Assembly: GCA_028708425.1 (NCBI GenBank)
Contig: JAQVYY010000002.1
Coordinates: forward strand, 62,001 to 126,000
Source: Bacteroidales bacterium
GTDB taxonomy: Bacteria; Bacteroidota; Bacteroidia; Bacteroidales; Tenuifilaceae
Length of the DNA: 64,000 bases
Direction of reading: 5' to 3'
The translations under genes were made by a program, and so were the position numbers. Positions 23,989-32,079 of the stretch are shown here, one piece after another. Numbering within the stretch: position 1 is the first letter of the stretch; every line of letters starts with the position of its first letter. The notes under the pieces were generated by a model. That model was not told where the DNA came from and searched no databases. It saw nothing but the letters and a program-made list of their open reading frames with translations.

Positions 23989-25678
23989 GGATTACGCTAT
24001 CAGTGAAAAATGGATTAAGGCTTCAGTTATAGGAACAATCTGGGCTGCATCCGAAATTGTATTCGGAAGTTTTTTGCACAACCTTCGCGTACCATTTAGC
24101 TCTAATGTTTTAACCGGCATTGGTCTTATTATTTTAATTTCCACAAGTTACAAATGGACTGAGAAAGGCTTGTACTGGCGGGCAGGACTGATTTGTGCCC
24201 TAATGAAGACCATGTCGCCTAGTGCAATTATTTTTGGCCCCATGATAGCTATCTTTAGTCAATCCCTTATTCTTGAGTTGTTTACAAGAGTACTGGGGAA
24301 AAGATTCATTGGATTTGCCTTGGGGGCAATGTTTGCCATGTCGTGGAATTTGGTTCATAAAATATTGAACCTAATTATTTCCTATGGCTTTAATCTGGTC
24401 AATGTCTATGCCGATTTATTGAAGTACGTACAGAGGCAGCTTAATACTAATATGGATCTTGTGTGGTCGCCCATATTAATATTGGTGTTGATTTACAGTG
24501 CTTTGGGTTTATTGTCGGCAATTATCGGGATGAGAGTGGGCAAGCGACTAATTTCTCAACCAGCCGAAAAAAAGCTGATTAACCACAGTAACTCAAGCCA
24601 AGTTTTTGGGCAAAAGATGAAAAATTTCAACTATTCAATACCATGGTTGATAATTGATGTTCTTTTGCTGGTTACCGCATTCGTGCTTTTAAGCTATGCA
24701 CCTTGGTATATTTGGACTTCATCAATTGCAGCAATTGCAACAGTTTGGATTATACGTTATAAGCGGGCGCTAAGAAAGCTGAAAAAGCCAAGCTTTTGGG
24801 CATTCTTTATAATAATAACCATGCTTACGGCATTTGTTGTTACTAGAATTCAATCTAAAGATTTAACCGAGGGGCTTCTTATTGGTTTGCAAATGAACTT
24901 TAGAGCGATTGCTATTATTTTAGGCTTTTCGGTTTTGGGAACTGAGCTTTACAACCCTAAAATAAGGGAGTTCTTTCTTAAAACGTCCTTTAAACAGCTG
25001 CCATTGGCTCTAGAGCTTTCGTTCGAGAGCTTGCCTATAATGATTGCCAGCGTTCCGGAGCTAAAGGTTATTCTTCGGAATCCTGTACAGCTGATTTACC
25101 AGGTAATTTCACAAATTGATTTTCGGCTCGACGATTTAAGAAATAAGCTAGCGCGTAAAGTGTTTATAATTACCGGTACTGTTGGCGAAGGGAAAACCAC
25201 CCAGGTGCAAAAAATAGTTAACGAGTTACAGAGTCGGGGAATACCTTCAAGCGGAATTTATTCGCCACGTATTATGGAACTTGGCCAAACAACTGGTTAT
25301 GACGTTGTTGATATTGAGACTGGCGGGCGAGAACCGTTTCTGAGACTTGCCGAAATAGAAAATCACGAAAGGATAGGGCGATACAGTATTTTGCCCAAAG
25401 GGTACGATTTTGGTCGCACAGCGTTAAAAAGGTCAAAGTTAAATAATAGCCGATTGGTTATAATTGATGAGGTGGGAAGGCTCGATCTTGATAATCAGGG
25501 ATGGGCAGAAAATATAGACGAATTGGTTAACAGCTCTCAATTTCTGATATTTGCGGTTCGCGATGTATTTGCCGACGAGGTAGTTAAAAAGTGGGATTTA
25601 AAGGACTACTCAATCTTTAAGGTTTCCGATAACCCATATCAGCAGGTTAGCGAAATGCTTATTAGCCACCTTTCCTAG
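23981..25678 (+). CDS. Fusion: ECF-transporter-like membrane domain plus THEP1-type NTPase
   Basis: 565 residues. The first ~375 residues are membrane protein: an S-component-like block of about five helices (to residue ~190), a polar linker, then a second block with GLLIGLQMNFRAIAIILGFSVLGTELYNPKIREFF, resembling EcfT. From about residue 393 a soluble NTPase_1/THEP1 domain follows, with Walker A GTVGEGKTTQVQ and Walker B-like LVIIDEVGRLDLDNQGW. A three-part polypeptide of S-like, T-like and nucleotidase domains is unusual; classical ECF importers use ABC ATPases instead. Its place between XdhC and a Mop-type enzyme suggests uptake or handling of molybdate, cofactor or substrate, but that is inference. 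It overlaps the upstream gene by 8 bp. Confidence 0.82.
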   Translation: MNRDYAISEKWIKASVIGTIWAASEIVFGSFLHNLRVPFSSNVLTGIGLIILISTSYKWTEKGLYWRAGLICALMKTMSPSAIIFGPMIAIFSQSLILELFTRVLGKRFIGFALGAMFAMSWNLVHKILNLIISYGFNLVNVYADLLKYVQRQLNTNMDLVWSPILILVLIYSALGLLSAIIGMRVGKRLISQPAEKKLINHSNSSQVFGQKMKNFNYSIPWLIIDVLLLVTAFVLLSYAPWYIWTSSIAAIATVWIIRYKRALRKLKKPSFWAFFIIITMLTAFVVTRIQSKDLTEGLLIGLQMNFRAIAIILGFSVLGTELYNPKIREFFLKTSFKQLPLALELSFESLPIMIASVPELKVILRNPVQLIYQVISQIDFRLDDLRNKLARKVFIITGTVGEGKTTQVQKIVNELQSRGIPSSGIYSPRIMELGQTTGYDVVDIETGGREPFLRLAEIENHERIGRYSILPKGYDFGRTALKRSKLNNSRLVIIDEVGRLDLDNQGWAENIDELVNSSQFLIFAVRDVFADEVVKKWDLKDYSIFKVSDNPYQQVSEMLISHLS

Positions 25679-25698
25679 CAACTTTTCTACTATTCCGA

Positions 25699-25852
25699 TT
25701 TAACCCGCATTCTTCATCAAATTTGTTAAAGATGAATGCTTATGTACCCCTACCTACTTGAAGTTGAACCCAATTTTGGGCAGCTAGATTGGGTGTGAAA
25801 CTTAGTCGCTGTGGGAGACAGCAATTATTCGGATGAATAATTGGGGTTAAAC
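25699..25852 (+). repeat. Repeat family 2, copy 3, forming the 3' end of the NTP transferase gene
   Basis: TTTAACCCGCATTCTTCATC at the left and the complement of TTTAACCCCAATTATTCATC at the right give clear 20-bp terminal inverted repeats; centre AACCCAATTTTGGGC. It lies between the convergent plus and minus arms of the molybdenum locus. The last eight codons and the stop of the minus-strand gene at 25825-26424 lie inside its right end. Confidence 0.88.
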
Positions 25853-26424
25853 CGCTTGTTGTACTCTTCGGGCGTGTTGAGGTTTCTTAGTATGCTGTTG
25901 TCGGTTACGCTAACAGGGATTTTTGGGAATTGCTGTAAAATATCCCGAAGGGTAAAATCCAGATTACTTGTTGTTGATATTTTGTCGGTTATCTCTTTTG
26001 ATAAAAGAACAGGATGACCACCTTTCCCCTTGTAATTTGGTGAGCACCAATACCCAGGTTTCCTTTGTGCCCATAGTTTATCTGTAATTTTAGTGCTTAC
26101 AAACGGATTGTCAACATTATGAATAAAGCAGTAGTCGCTGTTATTCAGAGCGTTTACTCCGGTTCGGATTGAGTAAAACCTACCCCAATCGGGGTGGTGA
26201 TTAACAACAAGCTCTACATTTGAAGGCAGTGAGAGCTTTTTACAAGCAGGTTCAATTATCTCATTAATCATGCATACTATTTTGGTGCTTCCTGCCTTTA
26301 CAAACTCATTAATTATTTTCTCAATAAAGGTGGTCGACTTATCCCATTTAAGCAGAGCTTTGGGTTGCCCCATTCGTTCCGATAGCCCAGATGATAAAAT
26401 TATGGTTGAAAAATCACTGCTCAT
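25825..26424 (-). CDS. NTP transferase of the MobA/MocA type (DVU_1551-like)
   Basis: 199 residues, GT-A/MobA-like nucleotidyltransferase fold. IILSSGLSERMGQPKALLKW is the LxxGxSxRMGxxK nucleotide-binding loop; later VNHHPDWGRFYSIRTGVN and FIHNVDNPFVS (metal-binding Asp) and KGKGGHPVLLSKEI are typical of molybdenum cofactor cytidylyl/guanylyltransferases (MocA/MobA). It may make the cytidine dinucleotide form of the cofactor needed by Mop-type enzymes. Last gene of the minus-strand operon. The final residues FNPNYSSE and the stop are supplied by repeat family 2 copy 3, so the original C-terminus was changed by insertion. Confidence 0.87.
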   Translation of the reverse strand: MSSDFSTIILSSGLSERMGQPKALLKWDKSTTFIEKIINEFVKAGSTKIVCMINEIIEPACKKLSLPSNVELVVNHHPDWGRFYSIRTGVNALNNSDYCFIHNVDNPFVSTKITDKLWAQRKPGYWCSPNYKGKGGHPVLLSKEITDKISTTSNLDFTLRDILQQFPKIPVSVTDNSILRNLNTPEEYNKRFNPNYSSE

Positions 26425-26458
26425 TTTTATAGCTGTTTTTATCGCTTTTAAATAGTGT

Positions 26459-27679
26459 TTATTTTACTGATAATCGTCTTTTTCTCCTATTTGTAAAAGG
26501 ATCTGCTGCGCCGTAGTTAATATCAATGTCAACCTCATTAGGAGTAACTGGTTCCAAAATAGTTGGGTCAATACGCTGGGTTGCATCTATTGTAAGATGA
26601 AGAGCTGTTTTACCCCTGTAGTTTGATACGGATGCGTTAAACCCACGAACAAAGTTACATGTAAAAAGAATCTCATCCAACTGAATTATGTTTAGGACTT
26701 TGCCCTTTGCAATAGCGATATTGTCAGCTATGCGCCCCTCAACATTACCCATTCGATGAAGATTGCTACCACATTTGCATGGCTGGGCTATTAATCTGGA
26801 GATATTACCCGTTTTATATCGAATAATCGGCATGGCCTCGTTCCATAGGGTTGTTATTACTATCTCGCCAACCTCGCCAGGCAAAGCAGGTTCTTGTGTT
26901 TTGATATCAATAATTTCTAAAATATTATGCGCATCCCGCAAATGTAGCTCATCACTTTCATCACAATTAACGGCAATGCCATAGCCAAATTCGGTATGCC
27001 CGTAGTGGCAAAATACATTGCATTTCCACGTTTTTTTAATGCTCTTTATAATGGCTTGGGGTGCAATATCAGCAGCAAGCAGAACGCTTTTGGGGCGCAT
27101 TTCTGGTGCTATACGGCTCATGTAAAGCAGCTCGGCAGGCATACCAACAAGGCAATCGGCATCTTTGGAAACCTCAAGAGCTTCTGTTACATTTCTGAGA
27201 GATTTTGAAATTTCAGCCGGTACGCCAATTCGCGAGAGGCTCTCTTGTAGTAGAGAGCCCAGGCTGTTTTCGGTTCTGTTAGAGATTAGTATTTGCACTT
27301 TATCGCCTTTGCTCACCATTGTGCTCATTCCTACCGAAAAAAACTCTTTTGTTCTTTCCAGATCCGACTGCGAGAAAAAAATTCTTTTTTTTAGCGAGGT
27401 GGTTCCCGAGTTTGCCAGAGTAGTTACCCTTGTAACGCTGTTTTGAGGAATTGCCAGAAACGCATACGGGTTGTTTGCTAAATCCGAGGGCAGGGTAAAG
27501 GGTAAATCTTCCAGTTGCATCGACGGGTCAATTTTCCCATTGTAAAACCGAGTGTTTTTTGCAGCGTAATCAATTACAGCCTTGAGCCTTTCTCTTTGCC
27601 ATATAGCAAGTTTATAAGGATTTAAATTCCTCTCAAGGCCAGTTTTTTTCGCAACCCATAAATGAACAGGCGATATCAT
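26459..27679 (-). CDS. PaaK-like AMP-dependent CoA ligase (DVU_1553-like)
   Basis: 406 residues from ATG 27679 (MISPVHLWVAKKTG), which directly follows the stop of the upstream gene; a GTG at 27718 would add 13 residues and overlap it. It belongs to the phenylacetate-CoA ligase/CapK branch: YAAKNTRFYNGKI, the P-loop-like NSGTTSLKKRIFFSQ, CHYGHTEFGYGIAVNC (A5-like region), and RYKTGNISRL with PCKCGSNLHRMGNVEGR near the C-terminus. It would activate a carboxylate as acyl-AMP and acyl-CoA. In Desulfovibrio a similar ligase (DVU_1553) sits in the same neighbourhood as a Mop-type enzyme. The substrate is unknown, but a link to the carboxylate product of the oxidoreductase is attractive. Confidence 0.85.
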   Translation of the reverse strand: MISPVHLWVAKKTGLERNLNPYKLAIWQRERLKAVIDYAAKNTRFYNGKIDPSMQLEDLPFTLPSDLANNPYAFLAIPQNSVTRVTTLANSGTTSLKKRIFFSQSDLERTKEFFSVGMSTMVSKGDKVQILISNRTENSLGSLLQESLSRIGVPAEISKSLRNVTEALEVSKDADCLVGMPAELLYMSRIAPEMRPKSVLLAADIAPQAIIKSIKKTWKCNVFCHYGHTEFGYGIAVNCDESDELHLRDAHNILEIIDIKTQEPALPGEVGEIVITTLWNEAMPIIRYKTGNISRLIAQPCKCGSNLHRMGNVEGRIADNIAIAKGKVLNIIQLDEILFTCNFVRGFNASVSNYRGKTALHLTIDATQRIDPTILEPVTPNEVDIDINYGAADPFTNRRKRRLSVK

Positions 27680-27680
27680 T

Positions 27681-28307
27681 TTAGCTGCATTTTTGGGCCA
27701 CAATAAGGCAGTATCCACACTTCATCTCTTTAAATTTTTCGGGTGTTAAACCCAGTCCACAATAAAAAGCCTTGGCACCCTTATCGAATATCATCTGTCC
27801 CCACATTGTTTTGAGCTCATCAGAATAATCTTCGAATAGTTTCACAAAAAAACCATGGGTCTCTAGTTTTTGTATAATTTCATCTTTAGGTACGATGCGC
27901 CCAATGCAGCAACCATTTTCGAGCTTTGTTTTACCTCGTGCATACATAACAGAAATTATCAATTTGCCTGTGGGCTTTAGCACCTCAAAGCATCTTTTTA
28001 GCACCTCTTGCTGATTATCCATCAGGTTGAAGCTGCACTCCATCATTATGCCATCCATCGATGAGTTGGGGAAAGGAAGGGTTTCAGCCGTTCCAATTGT
28101 TAGGTTCTGTTGCGAGGCTGCATTGGTAGGATTTTTGTCTACCCCAAGTGCTTCAAAACCTTTATTTATAAGATAATCGACTGTGGCGCCTTCGCCACAA
28201 CCAATGTCGAGAATTTTGGCCCCCTTTCTGAATTCACAGAAAGATATGGCCCTGTCTGTTATTTTAAAGCCCCCTGGTCTTTTAATATTCCTAACTATTT
28301 TTCCCAT
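27681..28307 (-). CDS. SAM-dependent methyltransferase (DVU_1556-like)
   Basis: 208 residues, class I methyltransferase. Motif I reads ILDIGCGEGATVDYL, then ALGVDKNPTNA, GTAETLPFPNSSMDGIMMECSFNLM and VLKPTGKLIISVMYAR. The N-terminus carries RPGGFKITDRAI, and Cys-rich spots follow (ENGCCIGR; KCGYCLIVAQKCS at the end). It overlaps the radical SAM gene by 13 bp. The pairing of this methyltransferase with a TrsS-like radical SAM protein and a small Cys-rich protein is the same as at DVU_1554-1557. The methyl acceptor is unknown; one idea is that the trio acts on a selenium, sulfur or cofactor species for the molybdenum enzyme. Confidence 0.85.
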   Translation of the reverse strand: MGKIVRNIKRPGGFKITDRAISFCEFRKGAKILDIGCGEGATVDYLINKGFEALGVDKNPTNAASQQNLTIGTAETLPFPNSSMDGIMMECSFNLMDNQQEVLKRCFEVLKPTGKLIISVMYARGKTKLENGCCIGRIVPKDEIIQKLETHGFFVKLFEDYSDELKTMWGQMIFDKGAKAFYCGLGLTPEKFKEMKCGYCLIVAQKCS

Positions 28308-29644
28308 TCCGAAAGATAATAGGCGCAGAAAGGTATGAACTTTTCATTATCGTAAACATGCAAGCTGCATCTTCTGAGTCTCGAAAAATCTATATTTCCT
28401 GCATCCTGAAAAAGCATTGATGTAATGGTGAAGCTATGGCTCTTAGCTATTTTTAAAAAGTAGTCCATATCGTGTATATTTCCACAGCATGGTTTGGGCG
28501 TATTTTTTGACGATGCACTTTTTAGTGCTGTGGGTTTAAAAGGATCAGATTTTAATGGGGTAGGCCTTTCCCAACGCCTTCCAATAAACTCCCTGTTTCT
28601 ATCAGCAGGGTCAGCTGCAGGGGTAGGGGGTGTTTCATTTTCTAAATTACGGATATTTTGAAGCGGTACAACGCTATCGTTGTTTATTAAAAAATCGCCG
28701 TGAAAACTGCAAAGAGGGTGGTAACACGATGATGGCAAAAGGTTATCCGATTTGATAATTCCCTTGGTTTGGCTCTCAATTTCGTAAATGAGCTCATCTA
28801 TTGTAATGCGGTCGTTGTCCGACGGCATTTTAGGAATTCTGCCAAAAAAACTTACGGGTTGGAAGTGAACACCCCGCACGCAGGGTACCCGCTCAAGCCC
28901 ATAGCTTATGATTTTTCCGATATTATTAAGATTAATATCCCTAACTAAAGTTGCTACAAGGGTAACCCCAATATTGTATTCAGCGCAGTTTTCAATGGCT
29001 TTCTGTTTAATAGAAAGCAGCGGCTTATTGCGTAGCTGCTCATAAATAGCATCCTCGGTGCCATCGAATTGTAGGAAAACGAATGATAGCCCCGCTTCGG
29101 CAAGTTCTTTTACCAGCTGCTTATTTTCACCTAGCAGCACGCCATTGGTATTTAGCTGAACGTACTTTGCACCTGCCTCTTTTGCAGCTCTTACTATTTC
29201 AACAAGGTCTTCTCGTACAGTTGGTTCGCCACCGCTCAGCTGCACCAGCGATTTACCCTTGCTTATTACGTTGTATAGCGATTTTTTAATTTCATCAAAA
29301 GATGGATCGTTTGAGCGGTTATCAGGATCGGCAAAACAGAATTTACAGCTTAGGTTACACCTATCCGTAATATTTAATACTACGCAGCAGGTATTGGTCA
29401 GATGATTGGAGCAGAGTCCGCAGCCATTTGGGCATTGCAAATCTTTGGGTAGTTCCTGCTCATCAATATTTATCCAGGGACCTATATCGTAATTACCGCG
29501 CCAAATAATGGTTTCAAAAGTGCCATGCTTATGGCAGGTTTTTCGTAAAAATATTTTTTTGCCGCGGCTAATGCGCTCAGCATCTATTGGTTTTAGGCAT
29601 GTTGGGCATACACTTCTAGTACGATAAAGTAGCTTCTCAACCAT
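28295..29644 (-). CDS. trsS: Radical SAM protein, TrsS-like (Cys form)
   Basis: 449 residues. N-terminal Cys-rich part (TRSVCPTCLKPIDAERISR; KTCHKHGTFET; CPNGCGLCSNH) precedes the radical SAM core with the [4Fe-4S] motif CNLSCKFCFADP (near residue 99), SGGEPTVREDLVEIV and NTNGVLL. The layout matches the family I know as radical SAM (seleno)protein TrsS, where a selenocysteine may occupy an N-terminal position; here no in-frame TGA occurs and cysteines are used. A Pro/Lys/Ser-rich segment of about 55 residues near residues 325-380 (TPPTPAADPADR) looks like a flexible insertion. The 3' end overlaps the methyltransferase. Function and substrate are not established. Confidence 0.85.
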   Translation of the reverse strand: MVEKLLYRTRSVCPTCLKPIDAERISRGKKIFLRKTCHKHGTFETIIWRGNYDIGPWINIDEQELPKDLQCPNGCGLCSNHLTNTCCVVLNITDRCNLSCKFCFADPDNRSNDPSFDEIKKSLYNVISKGKSLVQLSGGEPTVREDLVEIVRAAKEAGAKYVQLNTNGVLLGENKQLVKELAEAGLSFVFLQFDGTEDAIYEQLRNKPLLSIKQKAIENCAEYNIGVTLVATLVRDINLNNIGKIISYGLERVPCVRGVHFQPVSFFGRIPKMPSDNDRITIDELIYEIESQTKGIIKSDNLLPSSCYHPLCSFHGDFLINNDSVVPLQNIRNLENETPPTPAADPADRNREFIGRRWERPTPLKSDPFKPTALKSASSKNTPKPCCGNIHDMDYFLKIAKSHSFTITSMLFQDAGNIDFSRLRRCSLHVYDNEKFIPFCAYYLSEWEK

Positions 29645-29646
29645 TA

Positions 29647-29841
29647 CTATTTATCTTCCAGCTGCATTTCAACTTCTGATATTCGGCTCTTTACAAACTC
29701 TTCCGAAATATATACCATGCCACATTTGGGGCATTTGGGCAAATCGGTAAAGAAGCTATGACCGAGGTACGAGAAGTTAGTCTTTATCGGTTCCAGCTCC
29801 TTGTTGCATTTGTTGCAGATAAGTTTTTCTGTATCAGCCAT
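29647..29841 (-). CDS. Small Cys-rich redox-type protein (DVU_1557-like)
   Basis: 64 residues with two CxxC motifs: CNKCNKELEPIK and KCPKCGMVYISEEF, separated by FSYLGHSFFTDLP. This is a zinc-ribbon-like or rubredoxin-like pattern and matches the small DVU_1557 redox protein family found beside TrsS and Mop in Desulfovibrio. It lies 2 bp upstream of the radical SAM start and 3 bp after the flavoprotein, so it is tightly embedded in the operon. It could donate electrons to the radical SAM enzyme or bind metal; both are guesses. Confidence 0.83.
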   Translation of the reverse strand: MADTEKLICNKCNKELEPIKTNFSYLGHSFFTDLPKCPKCGMVYISEEFVKSRISEVEMQLEDK

Positions 29842-29844
29842 ATC

Positions 29845-32076
29845 TTAATCCTCAATTTTCATTCGGTGACAATACGCGTTAACAAGTTCAAAGTTGCCCT
29901 CCTTAACGATACGGTAAACAGCCCAAATGGTCATATTTCCAATTTGCTTATATCCTGTATATGTTTCATTGTCAGGGTTGTATATTTTACTGCCGTTCTT
30001 TTCGCAGTCATTAATTACCTTTTGGATATCCGATTCTAGAATATACTCGTTATGTAACTTCTCTTTGAGCTTTTCGGAGATTTGAATAACCATATCGTCT
30101 CTTTTTATAATGAACTGTTCATTCCAAAACTCTTTTAGTATCTGTTGTCTAAGCAATAGCCTGTTATACCTTCGCTGTGATATTGTGGGTAATGTTTCGC
30201 GAGATTTTTGGTCAAGGTCAAATATAATATCTAGTATATGCCAGGTTTGCTTCCCCTCCCTGGTGAAAATATCCCTGCAATTTGAGCAGTAGGTGATGTA
30301 CGGATTATCGTTTTGAGCAATTCGCTTTTGTGCCGTATAGCTCGCATATGGTGGGTTTGCAATGGCTACCTGACCACCATAGCTGCAGCATTCGGCCATT
30401 TCCCCTTCCATGGGTAGCGGTTCGAGTTTAAACCCTGTTTTGGTTGCCATTTTGCGGATACTATTTTGCAATTCGGGTTCGTGTCTGCTAGCACATGGGT
30501 CGAAAACAGATGCAGCTATCTCTTTAAACTTATTATTTGGAGCAATATCTTTTTCCTCAATCAAATCATATAAAAAAATGCTCTTTATTTCAGGTAGATA
30601 CTCCTGAAACATCTTTTTACACATGGGGCAGGTAAATATTCCGGTTGGTTTGCCAAGGCTAACCCAATTCTCTTTTATTTGTGAAATCACCTTGTTGTGT
30701 ATTGGTTCATCGCCAGCCCATTCGGCAGGCGCGCCACAACAATTAAGCATTAACGCAGTATCTGGAAAAAGGTTAGTTAAAAACCTATAGCTGCTTAGTA
30801 CGTATTCTGGGTCAGATGCTCCTAGCTGGCAGCCAGGGAAGAAGAAGTAGCTGCTTTTGCTGTACCCCTTAGGCAGCTTTGTAAGTGCAGCGTCAGAGCT
30901 AGAGAATTCCATATCCCTTAGGTAGAACTCATGAAATGCCCAGGGCATTTTACCGTTCTCGCGCATGGTGCGGTGACTTTCCAGAAAAAACTTGCCAACA
31001 TCAATATCTACGGGGCACACCTCTTTGCATAAGCCGCATTGGTTGCACGTTGCAATTAGCCTTGTTGCCATTGATGCGTCGCCATCAAGAGAGCTAGGAA
31101 CTAAGGTAATTTGAACCTCTTCGGTTACCCGTCTTGGAAATTTATCGAAGTAATTCAGTAGGGGCGAGTAGTGGTTGCAGGCATCGCATTTGCATTTTAG
31201 GCATCGCTTTGCCTCTGCAATGGTTTCCTCTTTAGAATATAAATTATCGTTTGCCGGGAGTATAGCTTCGTTTGGTATTATCCTAATGGCATCAACGGTT
31301 AGCTTTGTGCCCTGATCGGTTTTGGGCTGATTCATTTTACCAATCTTGATATACCTTTCAATGGCATTGGAAGCATCAAGCCCTTGAGCGATTGCCTCCA
31401 TGGTATTTGCACTGGTAATAGATCCGCCAATAAACACCCCTTTTTCCGAGGTGGCGTAGGCACCATCGTTGCTTTGAAGTAACCCAAAATCGTTGCCTCC
31501 TATGCCAGTGGCAATGAATATGGCATCAAACTCCAACGCTTTTAAATCATCTATCTCCTTATTTAAAACCAGGCTATATGATTCGTGAGAAAACTGTAGC
31601 TCTATATCCTCAAGAAAGATTTTAGGATCAGCCACATCGTATAGGTGCCCACCTATCCTATCCGATTTTTCGAAAATCGTAACATTATATTTTCTTGTTG
31701 TTAGCCTTAGCGCGCATGCCAACCCACAAATACCACCGCCAATAATTGCAATTCTTTTATCTTTTGGAGGCATATTGAATTGGCTTGGGCTGGTGCTGCG
31801 CGCATATTCCATGGCAGCCTTTTCGAGTAGCTTTAATGATATCGATCCTCCATTATCCTTTAGTGGGCAAACCTCTTTACACGGCTCATGGCATAAAGAG
31901 CTAACGATTCCGGGAAATCCAACAGCATTCTGATACGCTTTATAGGCTGCATTGAAACGTCCTTGCTGCAGCTTACCTATAAAATCGGGTACATCAATAT
32001 CGAACGGACATTCCGCAACGCAGAATGCCCGTTCAAATTGTAAGCAGTCAACTACCAAATCATTTAGGTACGACAT
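29845..32076 (-). CDS. Composite FAD/NAD(P) oxidoreductase with dicluster and HdrB-like CCG domains
   Basis: 743 residues. Order: a GltD-type Fe-S N-terminal domain (AECPFDIDVPDFIG, LCHEPCKEVCP); an FAD-binding Rossmann domain (IAIIGGGICGLACAL, IFEKSDRIGGHL); a ferredoxin domain (CNQCGLCKEVCPVDIDVGKF); and a CCG/HdrB-like domain (FFFPGCQLG, LNCCGAPAEWAG, FDPCASRHEP, ECCSYGGQVA, YCSNCRDIF). A C-terminal tail of about 100 residues has no motif I recognise (QISEKLKEKLHNEYILESDI). It is probably the electron-transfer partner of the Mop enzyme, moving two electrons to or from NAD(P)H, ferredoxin or a disulfide. It starts just after the mop stop (3-bp gap). Confidence 0.87.
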   Translation of the reverse strand: MSYLNDLVVDCLQFERAFCVAECPFDIDVPDFIGKLQQGRFNAAYKAYQNAVGFPGIVSSLCHEPCKEVCPLKDNGGSISLKLLEKAAMEYARSTSPSQFNMPPKDKRIAIIGGGICGLACALRLTTRKYNVTIFEKSDRIGGHLYDVADPKIFLEDIELQFSHESYSLVLNKEIDDLKALEFDAIFIATGIGGNDFGLLQSNDGAYATSEKGVFIGGSITSANTMEAIAQGLDASNAIERYIKIGKMNQPKTDQGTKLTVDAIRIIPNEAILPANDNLYSKEETIAEAKRCLKCKCDACNHYSPLLNYFDKFPRRVTEEVQITLVPSSLDGDASMATRLIATCNQCGLCKEVCPVDIDVGKFFLESHRTMRENGKMPWAFHEFYLRDMEFSSSDAALTKLPKGYSKSSYFFFPGCQLGASDPEYVLSSYRFLTNLFPDTALMLNCCGAPAEWAGDEPIHNKVISQIKENWVSLGKPTGIFTCPMCKKMFQEYLPEIKSIFLYDLIEEKDIAPNNKFKEIAASVFDPCASRHEPELQNSIRKMATKTGFKLEPLPMEGEMAECCSYGGQVAIANPPYASYTAQKRIAQNDNPYITYCSNCRDIFTREGKQTWHILDIIFDLDQKSRETLPTISQRRYNRLLLRQQILKEFWNEQFIIKRDDMVIQISEKLKEKLHNEYILESDIQKVINDCEKNGSKIYNPDNETYTGYKQIGNMTIWAVYRIVKEGNFELVNAYCHRMKIED

Positions 32077-32079
32077 GGT

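Noticed and set aside
27680..27718. GTG start for the CoA ligase
   Set aside because: It would overlap the methyltransferase by 38 bp; ATG 27679 sits right at the upstream stop and starts at the conserved part.
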